From Enterobacteriaceae bacterium (GTDB lineage: Bacteria; Pseudomonadota; Gammaproteobacteria; Enterobacterales; Enterobacteriaceae), in NCBI GenBank assembly GCA_031261005.1, contig JAISKF010000003.1, forward strand, positions 1 through 52,398: a stretch of 52,398 bases of DNA, given 5' to 3'. The position numbers and the translations under genes were made by a program. The notes beneath the pieces were generated by a model that made no database searches, had not been told where the DNA came from, and saw nothing but the letters and a program-made list of their open reading frames with translations. Positions 30,109-40,242 of this stretch are shown piece after piece (within the stretch, counting starts at the first letter, position 1; each line of letters starts with the position of its first letter).

Positions 30109-32949
30109 TTACTCACCCAACCACTTCGACCAACTCTGATTAACCTGACGCCGTTGTGTTGTGAAGTTATCTGCGGTGACTTTTCCTGATTTATCTTGCA
30201 AAGCCAGGCGGTGAATTTCATCACGCATGGTGACATAAGCATGAGTCAGTGCGGCGGCTTCCTGCTCGTCCATAATTTGATAATTCGCCATTAGTTCGAA
30301 GATCCGCACGTTATCAGACCAGCGCGTTAACTGCGGTTGCTGATGGGCATAACGCAGCACTAAATATTGCGCGATAAACTCAATATCGGTGATACCGCCC
30401 TCATCGGTTTTGAGATCAAATAGTTCAGGATTTTTATTACCAAGATGACTACGCATTTTCTCGCGCATTTCACGCACATCGAGCTTGAGTTGTGCTTCAT
30501 CGCGTTCAAGGGTGAGAATATCATGGCGCGTCTGATCGAACGCTTGATGTAAAATCGGATCGCTATACACAATGCGGGTACGCACCAGCGCTTGATGCTC
30601 CCATGTCCATGCTTCATGGCGCTGATAATCGTCAAAGGCTTTGATAGTGCTTACTAACAAACCTGCTTCACCCGATGGGCGCAAGCGCGCGTCCACTTCA
30701 TATAAGATACCTGATGCCATACGCGCGCTAAACAGGTGCATAATTCGCTGCGCCAGACGTAGATAAAACTGGCGACCATCAATACTGCGCGCACCATCAG
30801 TAGCAATGTTTTCAGGGCAATCTACCAGAAAAACCAGGTCAAGATCCGAACGATAACCCAGCTCGATGCCACCCAGTTTACCGTAAGCGATAACAGCAAA
30901 ACCGCGCCCCTCACGATCATACAAATGCGTTGGCTGACCATAGCGCGCCGTCATCTGGAACCATGCTTGCTGCACCACCGCATCAATAATCGCTTCCGCC
31001 AGATAAGTTAAGTGATCACTCACTTTCATCACTGGCAGCGCACCGGCAATATCTGCCGCAGCAATTCGCAAAAGATGCGTCTGTTTAAACTGACGCAGCG
31101 CTTCCAAACGCTGCTCTTCATCTTCTTCCGGCACACGCAGTAAAAACTGACGCAATTCATCACGATAAGCGCTTAACGGCACGGCTTGATATAGCGAATT
31201 CACGTCCAGCAATTCATCAAGCAGGATCGGATAAAGCGCCAGTTTGCTGGCAACCATCGGAGATGCTGCACACAAGCGGATCAAATGCGTCAATGCCGAT
31301 GGATATTCCATCAACAATTCAAGATAAGTGGTGCGGGTAACAATACTCAGGATCAAATGCGTCAGGCGCGGCAGCACGCTATCGGCATCATCACGTTTGC
31401 CCACTTCCGATAACAAACGCGGCATCAGTTTATCCAGCACATCACGCCCGCGCTGCCCGATAGCACGTTTATCAATATCGTGACGGAATCCTTGCAGATG
31501 TTCACCAATCGACTGACAAGCTGCCGCTTCCAGTTGCGGCATCAGCAGAGAAAGCTCGCTGAGATTTAACTCGTCCAGCCATAACGGGCTATAGCGTAAA
31601 TAGTCGCTATCTTCTTCATTATCAGGCGTATCATCGCCGATTAAGTTGGCAAAAATCTTTCTCACTGCGGACATATAATCACTTAACTGCGCTAATAACT
31701 GCTGCCAGTCGTGACAATCCATGCCCCACGCTAAACGCGCTTGATCCAGCGGATTATCCGGTAAAGTTTGGGTTTGCTGATCGGCAATAGCTTGCAGCAG
31801 ATTTTCCAGACGACGCAAATAAAGATACGCCGCACTAAGTGTTTCGCTCTCTTCTCTGGTGAGTAGTTCCAGATCAGCAATAATTTGCAGCATCGGCAGT
31901 AGTGAATGCCCTTGCAAACTCGGTTCGCGCCCGCCGCGAATCAGTTGAAAAACTTGGGTGATAAATTCAATTTCACGAATACCGCCCGCGCCCAATTTGA
32001 TATTGTCCGACAGCCCACGACGCCGGACTTCACGGGCGATCATGCCTTTCATATTCCGCAGCGATTGGATCACGCTGAAATCAATGTAACGACGAAAAAC
32101 AAACGGACGCAGCATCCGCTTCAACTCTTCGCTGTAATTATCTTGCTTATCGCCCATGATGCGCGCTTTTACCATTGCGTAACGTTCCCAATCACGTCCC
32201 TGCTCTTGGTAATAATCTTCCAACGCATTGAAACTAAATACTAACGGACCGCTATCACCAAACGGGCGCAGGCGCATATCGACGCGATAAACAAAGCCCT
32301 CTGCCGTGATCTGATCCAGCGCTTTAATCAGGCGTTGACCTAGACGGGTAAAAAACTGCGCGTTATCTAACTGCCGCCGCCCGCCCTGCGTTTCACCGTT
32401 TTCTGGATAGGCAAAAATCAGATCAATATCAGATGAGAAATTCAGCTCACCGCCGCCCAGTTTGCCCATACCCAAAATAAACAGTGATTGAGGAACACCG
32501 TTAGCATTCACTGGCGTACCCCATTCACGGCAGCAGAGATCGTACAACCAGTCGCGCGCGGCAATAATCAAGGTTTCCGCTAAAATGCTTAGCTGGCTCA
32601 ACGTTTGCCGGGTATCACACAATTTAAGGCTTTGCGCCCAAGCGATACGGATCATGATACGGCGGCGAAACAGACGCAGTTGGCGCAATAACGCTGTTTC
32701 ATCGGTTACATCTGCCAACTGCTCATGCAACCAAGCGGAATAATACTGCGCTTCATCGGCGACTGGCGGCTGTTGGTGCAACGTTTGCCACCATTGCGGG
32801 TGCTGAACCAAACCCTCACTGACAAAATCACTCAACGCCAATGCCACGCCATCTTGTGCGCTAAACACAACCGGCTGCGACAGGCGCTCTTCCAGTTCAG
32901 ATTGGCGCTTTAGACGCTGGCTATCCAGCAATGGTGAAAGTGGCAGCAT
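30109..32949 (-). CDS. glnE: bifunctional glutamine synthetase adenylyltransferase/deadenylase
   Basis: GlnE adds or removes AMP on glutamine synthetase in response to PII. The two nucleotidyltransferase halves each show the motif: [20 protein letters not shown] in the N-terminal half and [20 protein letters not shown] in the C-terminal half. The central regulatory linker is acidic and diverged. The start taken is ATG 32949 behind GGGGAAT, giving 946 residues, the E. coli length; the frame is open to 32994 but that extension is unsupported. ygiF lies 59 bases upstream on the same strand. Confidence 0.96.
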   Translation of the reverse strand: MLPLSPLLDSQRLKRQSELEERLSQPVVFSAQDGVALALSDFVSEGLVQHPQWWQTLHQQPPVADEAQYYSAWLHEQLADVTDETALLRQLRLFRRRIMIRIAWAQSLKLCDTRQTLSQLSILAETLIIAARDWLYDLCCREWGTPVNANGVPQSLFILGMGKLGGGELNFSSDIDLIFAYPENGETQGGRRQLDNAQFFTRLGQRLIKALDQITAEGFVYRVDMRLRPFGDSGPLVFSFNALEDYYQEQGRDWERYAMVKARIMGDKQDNYSEELKRMLRPFVFRRYIDFSVIQSLRNMKGMIAREVRRRGLSDNIKLGAGGIREIEFITQVFQLIRGGREPSLQGHSLLPMLQIIADLELLTREESETLSAAYLYLRRLENLLQAIADQQTQTLPDNPLDQARLAWGMDCHDWQQLLAQLSDYMSAVRKIFANLIGDDTPDNEEDSDYLRYSPLWLDELNLSELSLLMPQLEAAACQSIGEHLQGFRHDIDKRAIGQRGRDVLDKLMPRLLSEVGKRDDADSVLPRLTHLILSIVTRTTYLELLMEYPSALTHLIRLCAASPMVASKLALYPILLDELLDVNSLYQAVPLSAYRDELRQFLLRVPEEDEEQRLEALRQFKQTHLLRIAAADIAGALPVMKVSDHLTYLAEAIIDAVVQQAWFQMTARYGQPTHLYDREGRGFAVIAYGKLGGIELGYRSDLDLVFLVDCPENIATDGARSIDGRQFYLRLAQRIMHLFSARMASGILYEVDARLRPSGEAGLLVSTIKAFDDYQRHEAWTWEHQALVRTRIVYSDPILHQAFDQTRHDILTLERDEAQLKLDVREMREKMRSHLGNKNPELFDLKTDEGGITDIEFIAQYLVLRYAHQQPQLTRWSDNVRIFELMANYQIMDEQEAAALTHAYVTMRDEIHRLALQDKSGKVTADNFTTQRRQVNQSWSKWLGE

Positions 32950-33008
32950 AAGAGATTCCCCGCTATATGGTAAGAAAAACGGTAAAGAGAACAAATGAGA
33001 AAAATAAC

Positions 33009-34301
33009 TTAGACATGTTGAGCGCTATTTAACCAGAATAACGGCTGCTCCAGCGCTTGGCGGCGCAATAAATCACGATCACCTTGAGCATCAAACAGCT
33101 TTTGCCAGCCGTCGATATAAGGCAAAACGCGCTCTTTATCATAAGCGCCGGACAGCAGATATAAATTGATAATCTGACGTTCAAGGCGCGGCTGCTGATC
33201 GTTAAAGCCGTCGTTACTCAGCGGTTTGTTAAAGGCTTCTTTCAGTTCTGAACGGCTGCGCGATAGCATCACATCGGCAAAACGCTTAAAAGAACCGGCG
33301 AGCTTCTGCTGACCTTTTTGATCAATAAACGGCTGCCAGCCTTTATTCATTAACCATGCCATTAAATCTAATTTCAGTTGCAGATAACTTGGCGGATAGC
33401 AGATCACCGCTGCGTCTTGTTTCGTTTCCAATAATTGTTCCAGTGCCACTAATCTTTCCCGCAGTGATGTACTGGCTTTACGCGGAATAATTCCACCGTA
33501 GATCACCAGAATTTCGCGGATCACCGTTAACGCATGGCGCACGCCGTATTGCGCTGATTTCTCGCCATCAAACCAGTGCGTTTCATGGTGCTGCCAGTAA
33601 GCAAAAGCCCATTCCAGCATGGCAGTTAATCCCTGCTCAGTACTGGCTTTTTCTGCCACTTGCAACACGTTCATTTTGACTGGCGGTAACGGCTGATTGC
33701 CGTTTAGTAAGCGGTATCCGCGCGCGGCTTTACTTAAACTTCCCAAACGCAAGCCCTCAACAGTAGTTAATTGCTGCGCCAGCGCCAGCATATCGGCAGC
33801 GTTGCCCTGTTTTAACTCCATTTCCAGCTCACTGATCGGCTCGCTTTGAGCGCCCGCCTGAATCGTACCAAGATCCAGCGCCACTTCAATTTGGCTCTGC
33901 TGAAAGTTAATCAGCCATGTTTCACGTTTAAAATTAGTGCTGAACAGTGGACTTAATTCTTGCTGCAATTGCGATATATTGATGCTTCTTCCCCAAATAT
34001 CTGCGGGTAAAAGAGAAATATCCAGTTGATTTGCTGGCAGATCGATATTGTATTCCGCCCGATGAGCAATGCCGCCGACTACGTTACCGCCAGACTTAAA
34101 CGTCATTTCATAGGCGTTATTACAACTTCTGATGCGTAAACCAAAACGCTGAGAACGCAAAAGCCCGTCCGCAGTATCGTAGTAGGTATTGGATAAATGC
34201 AGCTCGTTGTGACTTTCTGCTTTCCAGTGGGCGAGTTGTGCTGGTAATGCAGCAACAGCAGCAGGTGTAGCAATGAACTTTAGTTCGATTTCAACGGTCA
34301 T
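33009..34301 (-). CDS. ygiF: inorganic triphosphatase YgiF (CYTH-CHAD)
   Basis: YgiF hydrolyses inorganic tripolyphosphate. The CYTH tunnel domain (about 1-205) begins with the diagnostic EIELKF (Glu4, Glu6, Lys8) and continues with [17 protein letters not shown] domain (about 220-420) with paired basic helices such as [19 protein letters not shown] may bind polyphosphate. The 430 residues compare with 433 in E. coli. The gene is divergent from ygiM and in tandem with glnE, the E. coli arrangement. Confidence 0.94.
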   Translation of the reverse strand: MTVEIELKFIATPAAVAALPAQLAHWKAESHNELHLSNTYYDTADGLLRSQRFGLRIRSCNNAYEMTFKSGGNVVGGIAHRAEYNIDLPANQLDISLLPADIWGRSINISQLQQELSPLFSTNFKRETWLINFQQSQIEVALDLGTIQAGAQSEPISELEMELKQGNAADMLALAQQLTTVEGLRLGSLSKAARGYRLLNGNQPLPPVKMNVLQVAEKASTEQGLTAMLEWAFAYWQHHETHWFDGEKSAQYGVRHALTVIREILVIYGGIIPRKASTSLRERLVALEQLLETKQDAAVICYPPSYLQLKLDLMAWLMNKGWQPFIDQKGQQKLAGSFKRFADVMLSRSRSELKEAFNKPLSNDGFNDQQPRLERQIINLYLLSGAYDKERVLPYIDGWQKLFDAQGDRDLLRRQALEQPLFWLNSAQHV

Positions 34302-34519
34302 AATAGCAATGGTTTCCGCAGTCAGAATTAGAGGAGTTCGGGGAGTCAGCGATAATTAATGCCATAAATTATCGTGATACAAGTTGAGTAATTTACGCTA
34401 TTGATGAGGTAAAAAACTACCTGATTTATTTGCGTTGTATCGATGCTCACCTTGCGCCGATCGCCTGAACACCCTACTATCCTTACATACATCACTTTTT
34501 TGAGAAGATAAAACCGACA

Positions 34520-35158
34520 ATGGTTAACTTAAAATCGTTTAAATCTAAATCAATCACGATGACGTTGCTGGCTTTCCTCAATATTGCCGCTTTTACTGCA
34601 ACCGCAGACGAGACGCGCTATATCTCTGATAATCTGATTACTTATCTGCGCGGTGGACCGTCGGACAATCACCGGATTATCGGCGCGATCAATGCAGGTG
34701 AAAAAGTGGAGCTGTTAGCGGTAAATGATGCCAACAAATATGGGCAAATCAGCGATAGCAAAGGTCATACCGGCTGGATTCCGTTGGATCAACTCAGCAC
34801 TGAACCGAATCTAAGAGAGAAAGTCCCTGCGCTGGAACAGCAAGTGAAAGAGTTGAGCGATAAACTCACTAATATTGATAGCAGTTGGAATCAGAAAACC
34901 GCTGAAATGCAACAGAAAGTCGCTAATAGCGACAGCATCATCAACGGCTTGAAAGACGAAAACCAAAAGCTGAAAGATGAATTAATCGACGCCAGAAAAA
35001 AGGTCAATGACATCAGTTTGCAAATGGACGATAAGCAACGCACCATCATTCAGCAGTGGTTTATGTATGGCGGCGGGGTTGCTGGTCTTGGCTTAATTTT
35101 AGGTCTGATTCTGCCGCACTTGATCCCGCGCCGGAAAAAAGATCGTTGGATGAATTAA
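34520..35158 (+). CDS. ygiM: SH3-domain membrane protein YgiM
   Basis: This envelope protein of unknown function has 212 residues. There is a signal-like segment (about 12-29), then a bacterial SH3 domain (about 32-95: YISDNLITYLRGGPSDNHRI, HTGWIPLDQL). A coiled coil follows (about 97-172: LEQQVKELSDKL, LKDENQKLKDEL), then a C-terminal membrane helix (GGGVAGLGLILGLILPHLIP) with a basic tail. The topology suggests a periplasmic SH3 and coiled coil anchored in the inner membrane. It is followed by its own terminator. Confidence 0.92.
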   Translation: MVNLKSFKSKSITMTLLAFLNIAAFTATADETRYISDNLITYLRGGPSDNHRIIGAINAGEKVELLAVNDANKYGQISDSKGHTGWIPLDQLSTEPNLREKVPALEQQVKELSDKLTNIDSSWNQKTAEMQQKVANSDSIINGLKDENQKLKDELIDARKKVNDISLQMDDKQRTIIQQWFMYGGGVAGLGLILGLILPHLIPRRKKDRWMN

Positions 35159-35192
35159 GCCTGAATTTTTTGTTTTAGTTAATTTTATTGTT

Positions 35193-35220
35193 ACGCCGGT
35201 ACTGTTTGTCCGGCGTTTTA
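35193..35220 (+). terminator. ygiM rho-independent terminator
   Basis: ACGCCGG, a 10-base loop and CCGGCGT form a perfect 7-bp stem followed by TTTTA. It lies 34 bases after the ygiM stop and before cca. Confidence 0.85.
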
Positions 35221-35259
35221 ATTAAGACCATTTTTATTTAAATATTTCTCGGAGTCTGT

Positions 35260-36489
35260 GTGAAAACCTATCTTGTGGGCGGCGCTGTCCGCGACCAATT
35301 GCTAGGCTTACCGGTGCATGAATATGACTGGGTTGTCGTCGGTGCAACACCGCAGCAGATGCTTGATCTCGGTTATCAGCAGGTTGGCAAAGATTTTCCG
35401 GTATTCCTCCACCCGCAAACTCACGAAGAACATGCGCTGGCGCGTACTGAGCGGAAATCTGGTTCAGGTTATACCGGTTTTACCTGTTACGCTGCACCTG
35501 ATGTCACGCTAGAGCAGGATTTACTGCGCCGCGATCTCACCATCAATGCGATCGCACAAGATAGCAACGGCACGTTAATCGATCCTTATCATGGTCAACA
35601 AGATATAGCACAGCGTGTTCTGCGTCATGTTTCCCCTGCATTTCGGGAAGATCCTTTACGGGTTTTGCGAATTGCTCGTTTTGCTGCCCGTTTTGCTTAT
35701 CTTGGCTTTACTATTGCGCCAGAAACATTGCAATTAATGAAAGCAATCGTCAATGACGGTGAAATCGCCCATTTAACGCCGGAGCGCGTCTGGAAAGAGA
35801 CCGAAAAAGCGCTGGCGACTCGCAGTCCGCAAATCTTCTTTCAGGTATTGCGCGATTGCGGCGCGCTGGCAGTGCTGTTCCCTGAAATTGATAAGCTATT
35901 TGGCATACCTGCGCCGGAAAAATGGCATCCAGAAATCGATAGCGGCGTGCATACGCTGATGGTGTTAGAAATCGCAGCAAAAATCAGTGATGATATTGAT
36001 GTACGCTTCTCTGCCCTGCTACACGATATTGGTAAGGGATTAACACCGCCGGAGTTATTACCTCATCATTACGGGCACGGACATGCGGGTGTTCGCTTAG
36101 TTGAGACAATTTGCCAGCGCTATAAAATCCCGAATACCACACGCGAACTGGCGCGTCTGGTTTCTGAATTTCATGATCAAATTCATACTGTATATCAACT
36201 GCGTCCGGCGACGATCCTCAAGTTATTTAACGCCATTGATGTCTGGCGCAAGCCCCTGCGTTTAGAGCAAATATTGCTGGTGAGCGAAGCCGATTTTCGC
36301 GGGCGTACCGGCTGGCAGGATAAACCGTATCCGCAGGCTGACTATCTGAAACAAGCCTATACCGTTGCCAACAACGTCGCGGTAAAAGAGATTATTGATG
36401 CAGGATATAGCGGTGTGGAGATTAGAGATCAGCTCGATAGACGCCGTATTATTGCCTTAAATAGCTGGAAGAAAAGATTGAAAGAATAA
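35260..36489 (+). CDS. cca: multifunctional CCA tRNA nucleotidyltransferase
   Basis: Cca builds and repairs the 3' CCA end of tRNA without a template. The head domain shows [13 protein letters not shown] and the metal motif EYDW (Glu21, Asp23), then RRDLTINA, which couples to the neck ([15 protein letters not shown]) and the DxxR-type specificity region. The C-terminal half contains an HD phosphohydrolase domain (LLHDIGKG...HYGHGHAG) found in the gammaproteobacterial form. The start is GTG at 35260 behind GGAG. Its 409 residues compare with 412 in E. coli. Confidence 0.97.
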   Translation: MKTYLVGGAVRDQLLGLPVHEYDWVVVGATPQQMLDLGYQQVGKDFPVFLHPQTHEEHALARTERKSGSGYTGFTCYAAPDVTLEQDLLRRDLTINAIAQDSNGTLIDPYHGQQDIAQRVLRHVSPAFREDPLRVLRIARFAARFAYLGFTIAPETLQLMKAIVNDGEIAHLTPERVWKETEKALATRSPQIFFQVLRDCGALAVLFPEIDKLFGIPAPEKWHPEIDSGVHTLMVLEIAAKISDDIDVRFSALLHDIGKGLTPPELLPHHYGHGHAGVRLVETICQRYKIPNTTRELARLVSEFHDQIHTVYQLRPATILKLFNAIDVWRKPLRLEQILLVSEADFRGRTGWQDKPYPQADYLKQAYTVANNVAVKEIIDAGYSGVEIRDQLDRRRIIALNSWKKRLKE

Positions 36490-36493
36490 TGTT

Positions 36494-36627
36494 TTTGTAG
36501 GAGCGACAACCTGTCGCCCGCGGACACAAAATCATCATGTTTAACATTGGTGATATTTGCAGGATTTTAGGGGCAACAGAGACAGATTATCGCCCCTAAA
36601 ATTTATCATTTATTATCAATTTATTGC
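36494..36627 (+). repeat. dispersed MITE-like repeat, copy 6 (diverged)
   Basis: It contains a GTAGGAGCGACAACCTGTCG core, a second inverted block AGGGGCAACAGAGACAGATT then ATCGCCCCT, and the right arm AAAATTTATCATTTATTATC. The terminal repeats are lost. It fills the space between convergent cca and bacA and may serve as a transcript end for both. Confidence 0.6.
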
Positions 36628-36646
36628 GTTATTTTCCTAATGTTCT

Positions 36647-37468
36647 TTAGAAAAATACCCAATAAATCACACCAGCGACAAAAAAACGATAGATGGCGAA
36701 AGGAATAAACGAGAAGCGTTTAATCAAGTTCAAAAAGGTTTTAATCGCTAATAATGCCACGATAAATGCGGTGACAAAGCCAACGGCAAACATCGGTAAA
36801 TCATGCCACACCAATAAACCAATGCTCTTATACATCACCAAAATCGTTGCACCCAGCATCATGGGAACTGCCAGAATAAACGAGAATTCTGATGCAGCGT
36901 AACGGCTAACGCCAATCAGCATACCGCCGGAGATCGTTGCGCCTGAGCGGGAAAAACCTGGCCACAGCGCAAGACATTGGAAACAGCCGATAATAAATGC
37001 CTGACGATACGTCATATCGTCCAGACCTTCCGCCCGCACTTGCTTTGGTTTGAGCCATTCGGCGGCGATCAACAGTAGACCGCCAGCGATCAAGGCGTAC
37101 ATCACGGTTTTCGTGCCGAAAAGATTCTCTTTAATATCATCATGCAATGCAAAACCAACGATCACCGCCGGTAACATGCCAAGAATAATATGCCCTAACG
37201 TTAAGCGCCCGTTGCCTCGCCCTTCATGAGGAACGTTACCGAAATGAATGCCGATTAAACCGAACAATCTGCGCCAGAAAACCACGACGACTGCCAGAAT
37301 AGAACCCAGTTGAATGACAACTTCAAATGTCGATGCGGCATTGCCGGAAAATCCGAGTAATTCACCAACAATGATCATGTGCCCCGTCGATGAAACCGGC
37401 AGAAACTCTGTCAACCCTTCAACTACACCGAGAATAAATGCGACCACCAAATCATGGACATTGCCCAT
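36647..37468 (-). CDS. bacA: undecaprenyl-diphosphate phosphatase
   Basis: BacA (UppP) recycles the lipid carrier for peptidoglycan and other envelope polymers by dephosphorylating undecaprenyl diphosphate; it also confers bacitracin tolerance. Motifs are [16 protein letters not shown] near the N-terminus and [13 protein letters not shown] in the second half, in a protein with about eight membrane segments. The ATG at 37468, behind AAGGAAA, gives 273 residues as in E. coli; the open frame to 37510 adds an unsupported extension. It is on the same strand as folB. Confidence 0.96.
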   Translation of the reverse strand: MGNVHDLVVAFILGVVEGLTEFLPVSSTGHMIIVGELLGFSGNAASTFEVVIQLGSILAVVVVFWRRLFGLIGIHFGNVPHEGRGNGRLTLGHIILGMLPAVIVGFALHDDIKENLFGTKTVMYALIAGGLLLIAAEWLKPKQVRAEGLDDMTYRQAFIIGCFQCLALWPGFSRSGATISGGMLIGVSRYAASEFSFILAVPMMLGATILVMYKSIGLLVWHDLPMFAVGFVTAFIVALLAIKTFLNLIKRFSFIPFAIYRFFVAGVIYWVFF

Positions 37469-37602
37469 CGAATGTATTTCCTTGATAAAACTAACTAAAA
37501 AAAGAAACAATCATCAAACTTATTTTAACGCTTGTTGGTATAAGCCAACATCAGACACATAATCATATATTTAGTTTCATGACATCTTGATGAATTCGTC
37601 GC

Positions 37603-37962
37603 TTATGCGCTGCGCGAGCCTCTTTCAATAATAACACCAACCTGTTTTGCTGCCGCAACTGCACTTGGTTTACTGACCTTTATTTTAATCCACGGAATAG
37701 AAAATTGATTCATTAACAAAGCAGCAACATTTTCAGCAACGCGCTCAACTAATGCAAAACGCTCGTTTTCAACCATTTTGATCACCGCTTCACTTACGTC
37801 AGCGTAACTCAAGCAGTCAGCAACATCATCACTGGCAGCAGCTTTGCGATTATCCCAACCCATCTCAATATCAAAAATTAACTTCTGGCGAATAGTCTGT
37901 TCCCAGTCATAAACGCCAATAGTTGTGATTACGCTAAGCTGTTCTATAAATACAATATCCAT
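37603..37962 (-). CDS. folB: dihydroneopterin aldolase
   Basis: FolB cleaves 7,8-dihydroneopterin to 6-hydroxymethyl-dihydropterin in folate synthesis, and also epimerises it. The N-terminus MDIVFIEQLSVITTIGVYDW and the block DVADCLSYADVSEAV are nearly identical to E. coli. The active-site Glu is in the N-terminal GVYDWEQ region and the catalytic Lys in KIKVSKPSAV. The start chosen is ATG 37962 (119 residues); a frame to 38025 adds 21 residues without similarity. It is divergent from plsY as in E. coli. Confidence 0.95.
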   Translation of the reverse strand: MDIVFIEQLSVITTIGVYDWEQTIRQKLIFDIEMGWDNRKAAASDDVADCLSYADVSEAVIKMVENERFALVERVAENVAALLMNQFSIPWIKIKVSKPSAVAAAKQVGVIIERGSRSA

Positions 37963-38091
37963 AACATCATTCTCAGTTTTGCAATTAAGACGTACCACTT
38001 CGAGCAGAATATCCGTATTATCCATGTTAGTAGTGAGTAAAACGACAATTATTGTACCCTGGTTATAAGGGGATTAGATGGAATCGAGTTT

Positions 38092-38709
38092 ATGAGTGCT
38101 ATCGCGCTTTGCATGATCATTATCGCCTATCTATGCGGTTCTATTTCCAGCGCTGTATTGGTTTGCCGTATCGCCAAACTGCCTGATCCACGAGAAAATG
38201 GTTCTGGTAATCCTGGTGCAACTAATGTGCTACGTATTGGCGGGAAAGGCGCTGCTGCCGCAGTGCTAATTTTTGATGTTTTAAAAGGCATGATACCTGT
38301 CTGGATAGCTTATAAACTTAATCTTTCCCCGCTTTATCTTGGTTTAACGGCGATCGCTGCCTGTTTAGGGCATATCTATCCAGTCTTTTTCCATTTTCGC
38401 GGCGGAAAAGGTGTTGCGACTGCATTTGGTGCTATTGCGCCGATTGGCTGGGATCTCACCGGTTTGATGACCGGTACATGGCTGCTGACAGTATTACTTA
38501 GCGGTTACTCTTCTTTAGGCGCGATTGTCAGTGCGCTGATTGCACCTTTCTACACTTGGTGGTTTAAACCGCAGTTTACTTTTCCGGTAGCGATGCTTTC
38601 CTGTCTGGTATTGATCCGTCATCATGACAATATCCAGCGTTTATGGCGCGGTCAGGAAGGAAAGATCTGGGATCGTTTTAAGAAAAAAAAGAACAACAAA
38701 GAACAATAA
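38092..38709 (+). CDS. plsY: acyl-phosphate glycerol-3-phosphate acyltransferase PlsY
   Basis: PlsY is the inner-membrane enzyme that uses acyl-phosphate to acylate glycerol 3-phosphate. The 205 residues match E. coli YgiH. They include the conserved cytoplasmic motifs [13 protein letters not shown] (about 37-49) and [20 protein letters not shown], and several membrane helices. The basic C-terminus KKKKNNKEQ is cytosolic. PlsB at the other end of the window does the same reaction with acyl-CoA/ACP, so both routes are present. Confidence 0.96.
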   Translation: MSAIALCMIIIAYLCGSISSAVLVCRIAKLPDPRENGSGNPGATNVLRIGGKGAAAAVLIFDVLKGMIPVWIAYKLNLSPLYLGLTAIAACLGHIYPVFFHFRGGKGVATAFGAIAPIGWDLTGLMTGTWLLTVLLSGYSSLGAIVSALIAPFYTWWFKPQFTFPVAMLSCLVLIRHHDNIQRLWRGQEGKIWDRFKKKKNNKEQ

Positions 38710-38769
38710 TGATGAAAGCTGTATTAAAGATAAACCAGAGTAATCATTTATTATTCATGGAATAACAAT

Positions 38770-38879
38770 TCGTCTCGTCGGGGCGGCGATCTGCCGCCCG
38801 TTGATTTCACCGTGGTTTGGCGGGCAGTTAACAACCGCCCCGCCGATGAAATTACATAATGCTTTGAAATTTATCGTTA
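38770..38879 (-). repeat. dispersed MITE-like repeat, copy 7, with inverted core
   Basis: The right part, ATGAAATTACATAATGCTTT then GAAATTTATCGTTA, is the reverse complement of the usual left arm. The core between 38780 and 38842 (GGGGCGGCGATCTGCCGCCC, TTGATTTCACCGTGGTTTGG) reads in the same direction as in copy 4. So the core is flipped relative to the arm. The arm end overlaps the tsaD stop codon (38877-38879). Confidence 0.65.
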
Positions 38880-39899
38880 ATAATAGACAACGGGCGGAAG
38901 CTGTTCCAACGGCCAGCGAGGTCGTACCGTTAGCTCTAGCGGGCTGCTTTCCTCTGCTTTCAGACGGATCATGCCTGCATAAGCGATCATTGCGCCGTTA
39001 TCGGTACAGAATTCAGGGCGCGCGTAAAATACTTCGCCTTTACGCTGTTTCATCATTTCAGCCAGTTTGTGGCGTAGCGCGCGGTTAGCACTGACACCGC
39101 CAGCGATTACCAATCGATTAAATCCGGTTTCTTCCAGTGCGCGGCGGCATTTAATCGCCAGCGTATCTACAACCGCATCTTCAAACGCTCTGGCTATATC
39201 GGCTTTGGTTTGTCCGTCGTCACCAGATTGGCGAATGGTATTAGCCGCAAAAGTTTTCAAACCGGAGAAACTGAAATCCATACCGGGACGATCGGTCATT
39301 GGGCGCGGAAAGTGAAAGCGCTCCCCATCACCGCGTTCTGCCATTTTGGAGAGCATCGGTCCGCCCGGATAATCCAGTCCTAACAACTTAGCTGTTTTAT
39401 CAAATGCTTCACCAGCGGCATCGTCAATAGATTCACCCAACAGTTGATACTGACCAACACCAGTTACGCTAATAAGCTGTGTATGCCCGCCAGACACCAG
39501 TAAGGCAACAAACGGGAACTGCGGCGGATTCTCTTCCAGCATCGGCGCTAATAAATGCCCTTCCATGTGATGCACTGCAATAGCCGGAACATTCCACGCC
39601 AGCGCTAAAGAGCGCCCAACCGTTGCGCCGACCAGCAGCGCCCCAACCAATCCCGGACCGGCGGTAAAAGCAACACCATCAATATCTGCGGCAATGAGAT
39701 TGGCTTGTTTTAATGCAGCCTGAATCAACGGTACTGTTTTACGCACATGATCGCGCGATGCCAGCTCTGGCACTACACCGCCGTAATCTGCGTGGAGTTT
39801 GATTTGGCTATATAGCTGATCCGCTAACAGCCCTTGTTGATCGTCATAGATGGCGACGCCGGTTTCATCACACGACGTTTCAATACCTAAAATACGCAT
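38877..39899 (-). CDS. tsaD: tRNA N6-threonylcarbamoyladenosine synthase TsaD
   Basis: TsaD transfers threonylcarbamoyl from TC-AMP to A37 of ANN-decoding tRNAs, working with TsaB and TsaE. The N-terminus is [20 protein letters not shown]. The metal-binding motif is [12 protein letters not shown] (the two His), and the ATP-binding ASKHA signatures include VSGGHTQL and [13 protein letters not shown]. It has 340 residues (337 in E. coli). The stop codon lies in the edge of a dispersed-repeat copy, so the last residues may have been reshaped by that insertion. Confidence 0.97.
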   Translation of the reverse strand: MRILGIETSCDETGVAIYDDQQGLLADQLYSQIKLHADYGGVVPELASRDHVRKTVPLIQAALKQANLIAADIDGVAFTAGPGLVGALLVGATVGRSLALAWNVPAIAVHHMEGHLLAPMLEENPPQFPFVALLVSGGHTQLISVTGVGQYQLLGESIDDAAGEAFDKTAKLLGLDYPGGPMLSKMAERGDGERFHFPRPMTDRPGMDFSFSGLKTFAANTIRQSGDDGQTKADIARAFEDAVVDTLAIKCRRALEETGFNRLVIAGGVSANRALRHKLAEMMKQRKGEVFYARPEFCTDNGAMIAYAGMIRLKAEESSPLELTVRPRWPLEQLPPVVYY

Positions 39900-40242
39900 A
39901 ACTCGTTAAACAGCCTCTAAATTCATAAAATAGCGTCTTGTTTTCTATGTAATAACTAAAAATTCTGCGAGAAAAACATACGCCAAACAATCCTTTCATC
40001 TAAGCGCAATGATACCACAGACAATCCGCACGATATGTAGAATTGCCATTTTCAGTAAAATGCTACTAAATATAACGAAGTAGCGGCATCTCACATTAGA
40101 TTTGGTTAAACTAGGCACGAAGTCGCTTGCAGCACACTGGACTCTCTGGGTATGCTGCGCTGCTCTTTTGTCCGCTCAACGCCAAACAACCGTTTATTGT
40201 TTTTATTAAAAAACCTGTTTACTAATTGATATTGAGATAGAA
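39900..40242. other. tsaD-vWA gene intergenic region
   Basis: These 343 bases separate divergent genes and should contain both promoters. A GC-richer patch near 40128-40170 has an imperfect inverted repeat (GCAGCA...TGCTGC). No gene, known operator or dispersed repeat was recognised. Confidence 0.4.
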
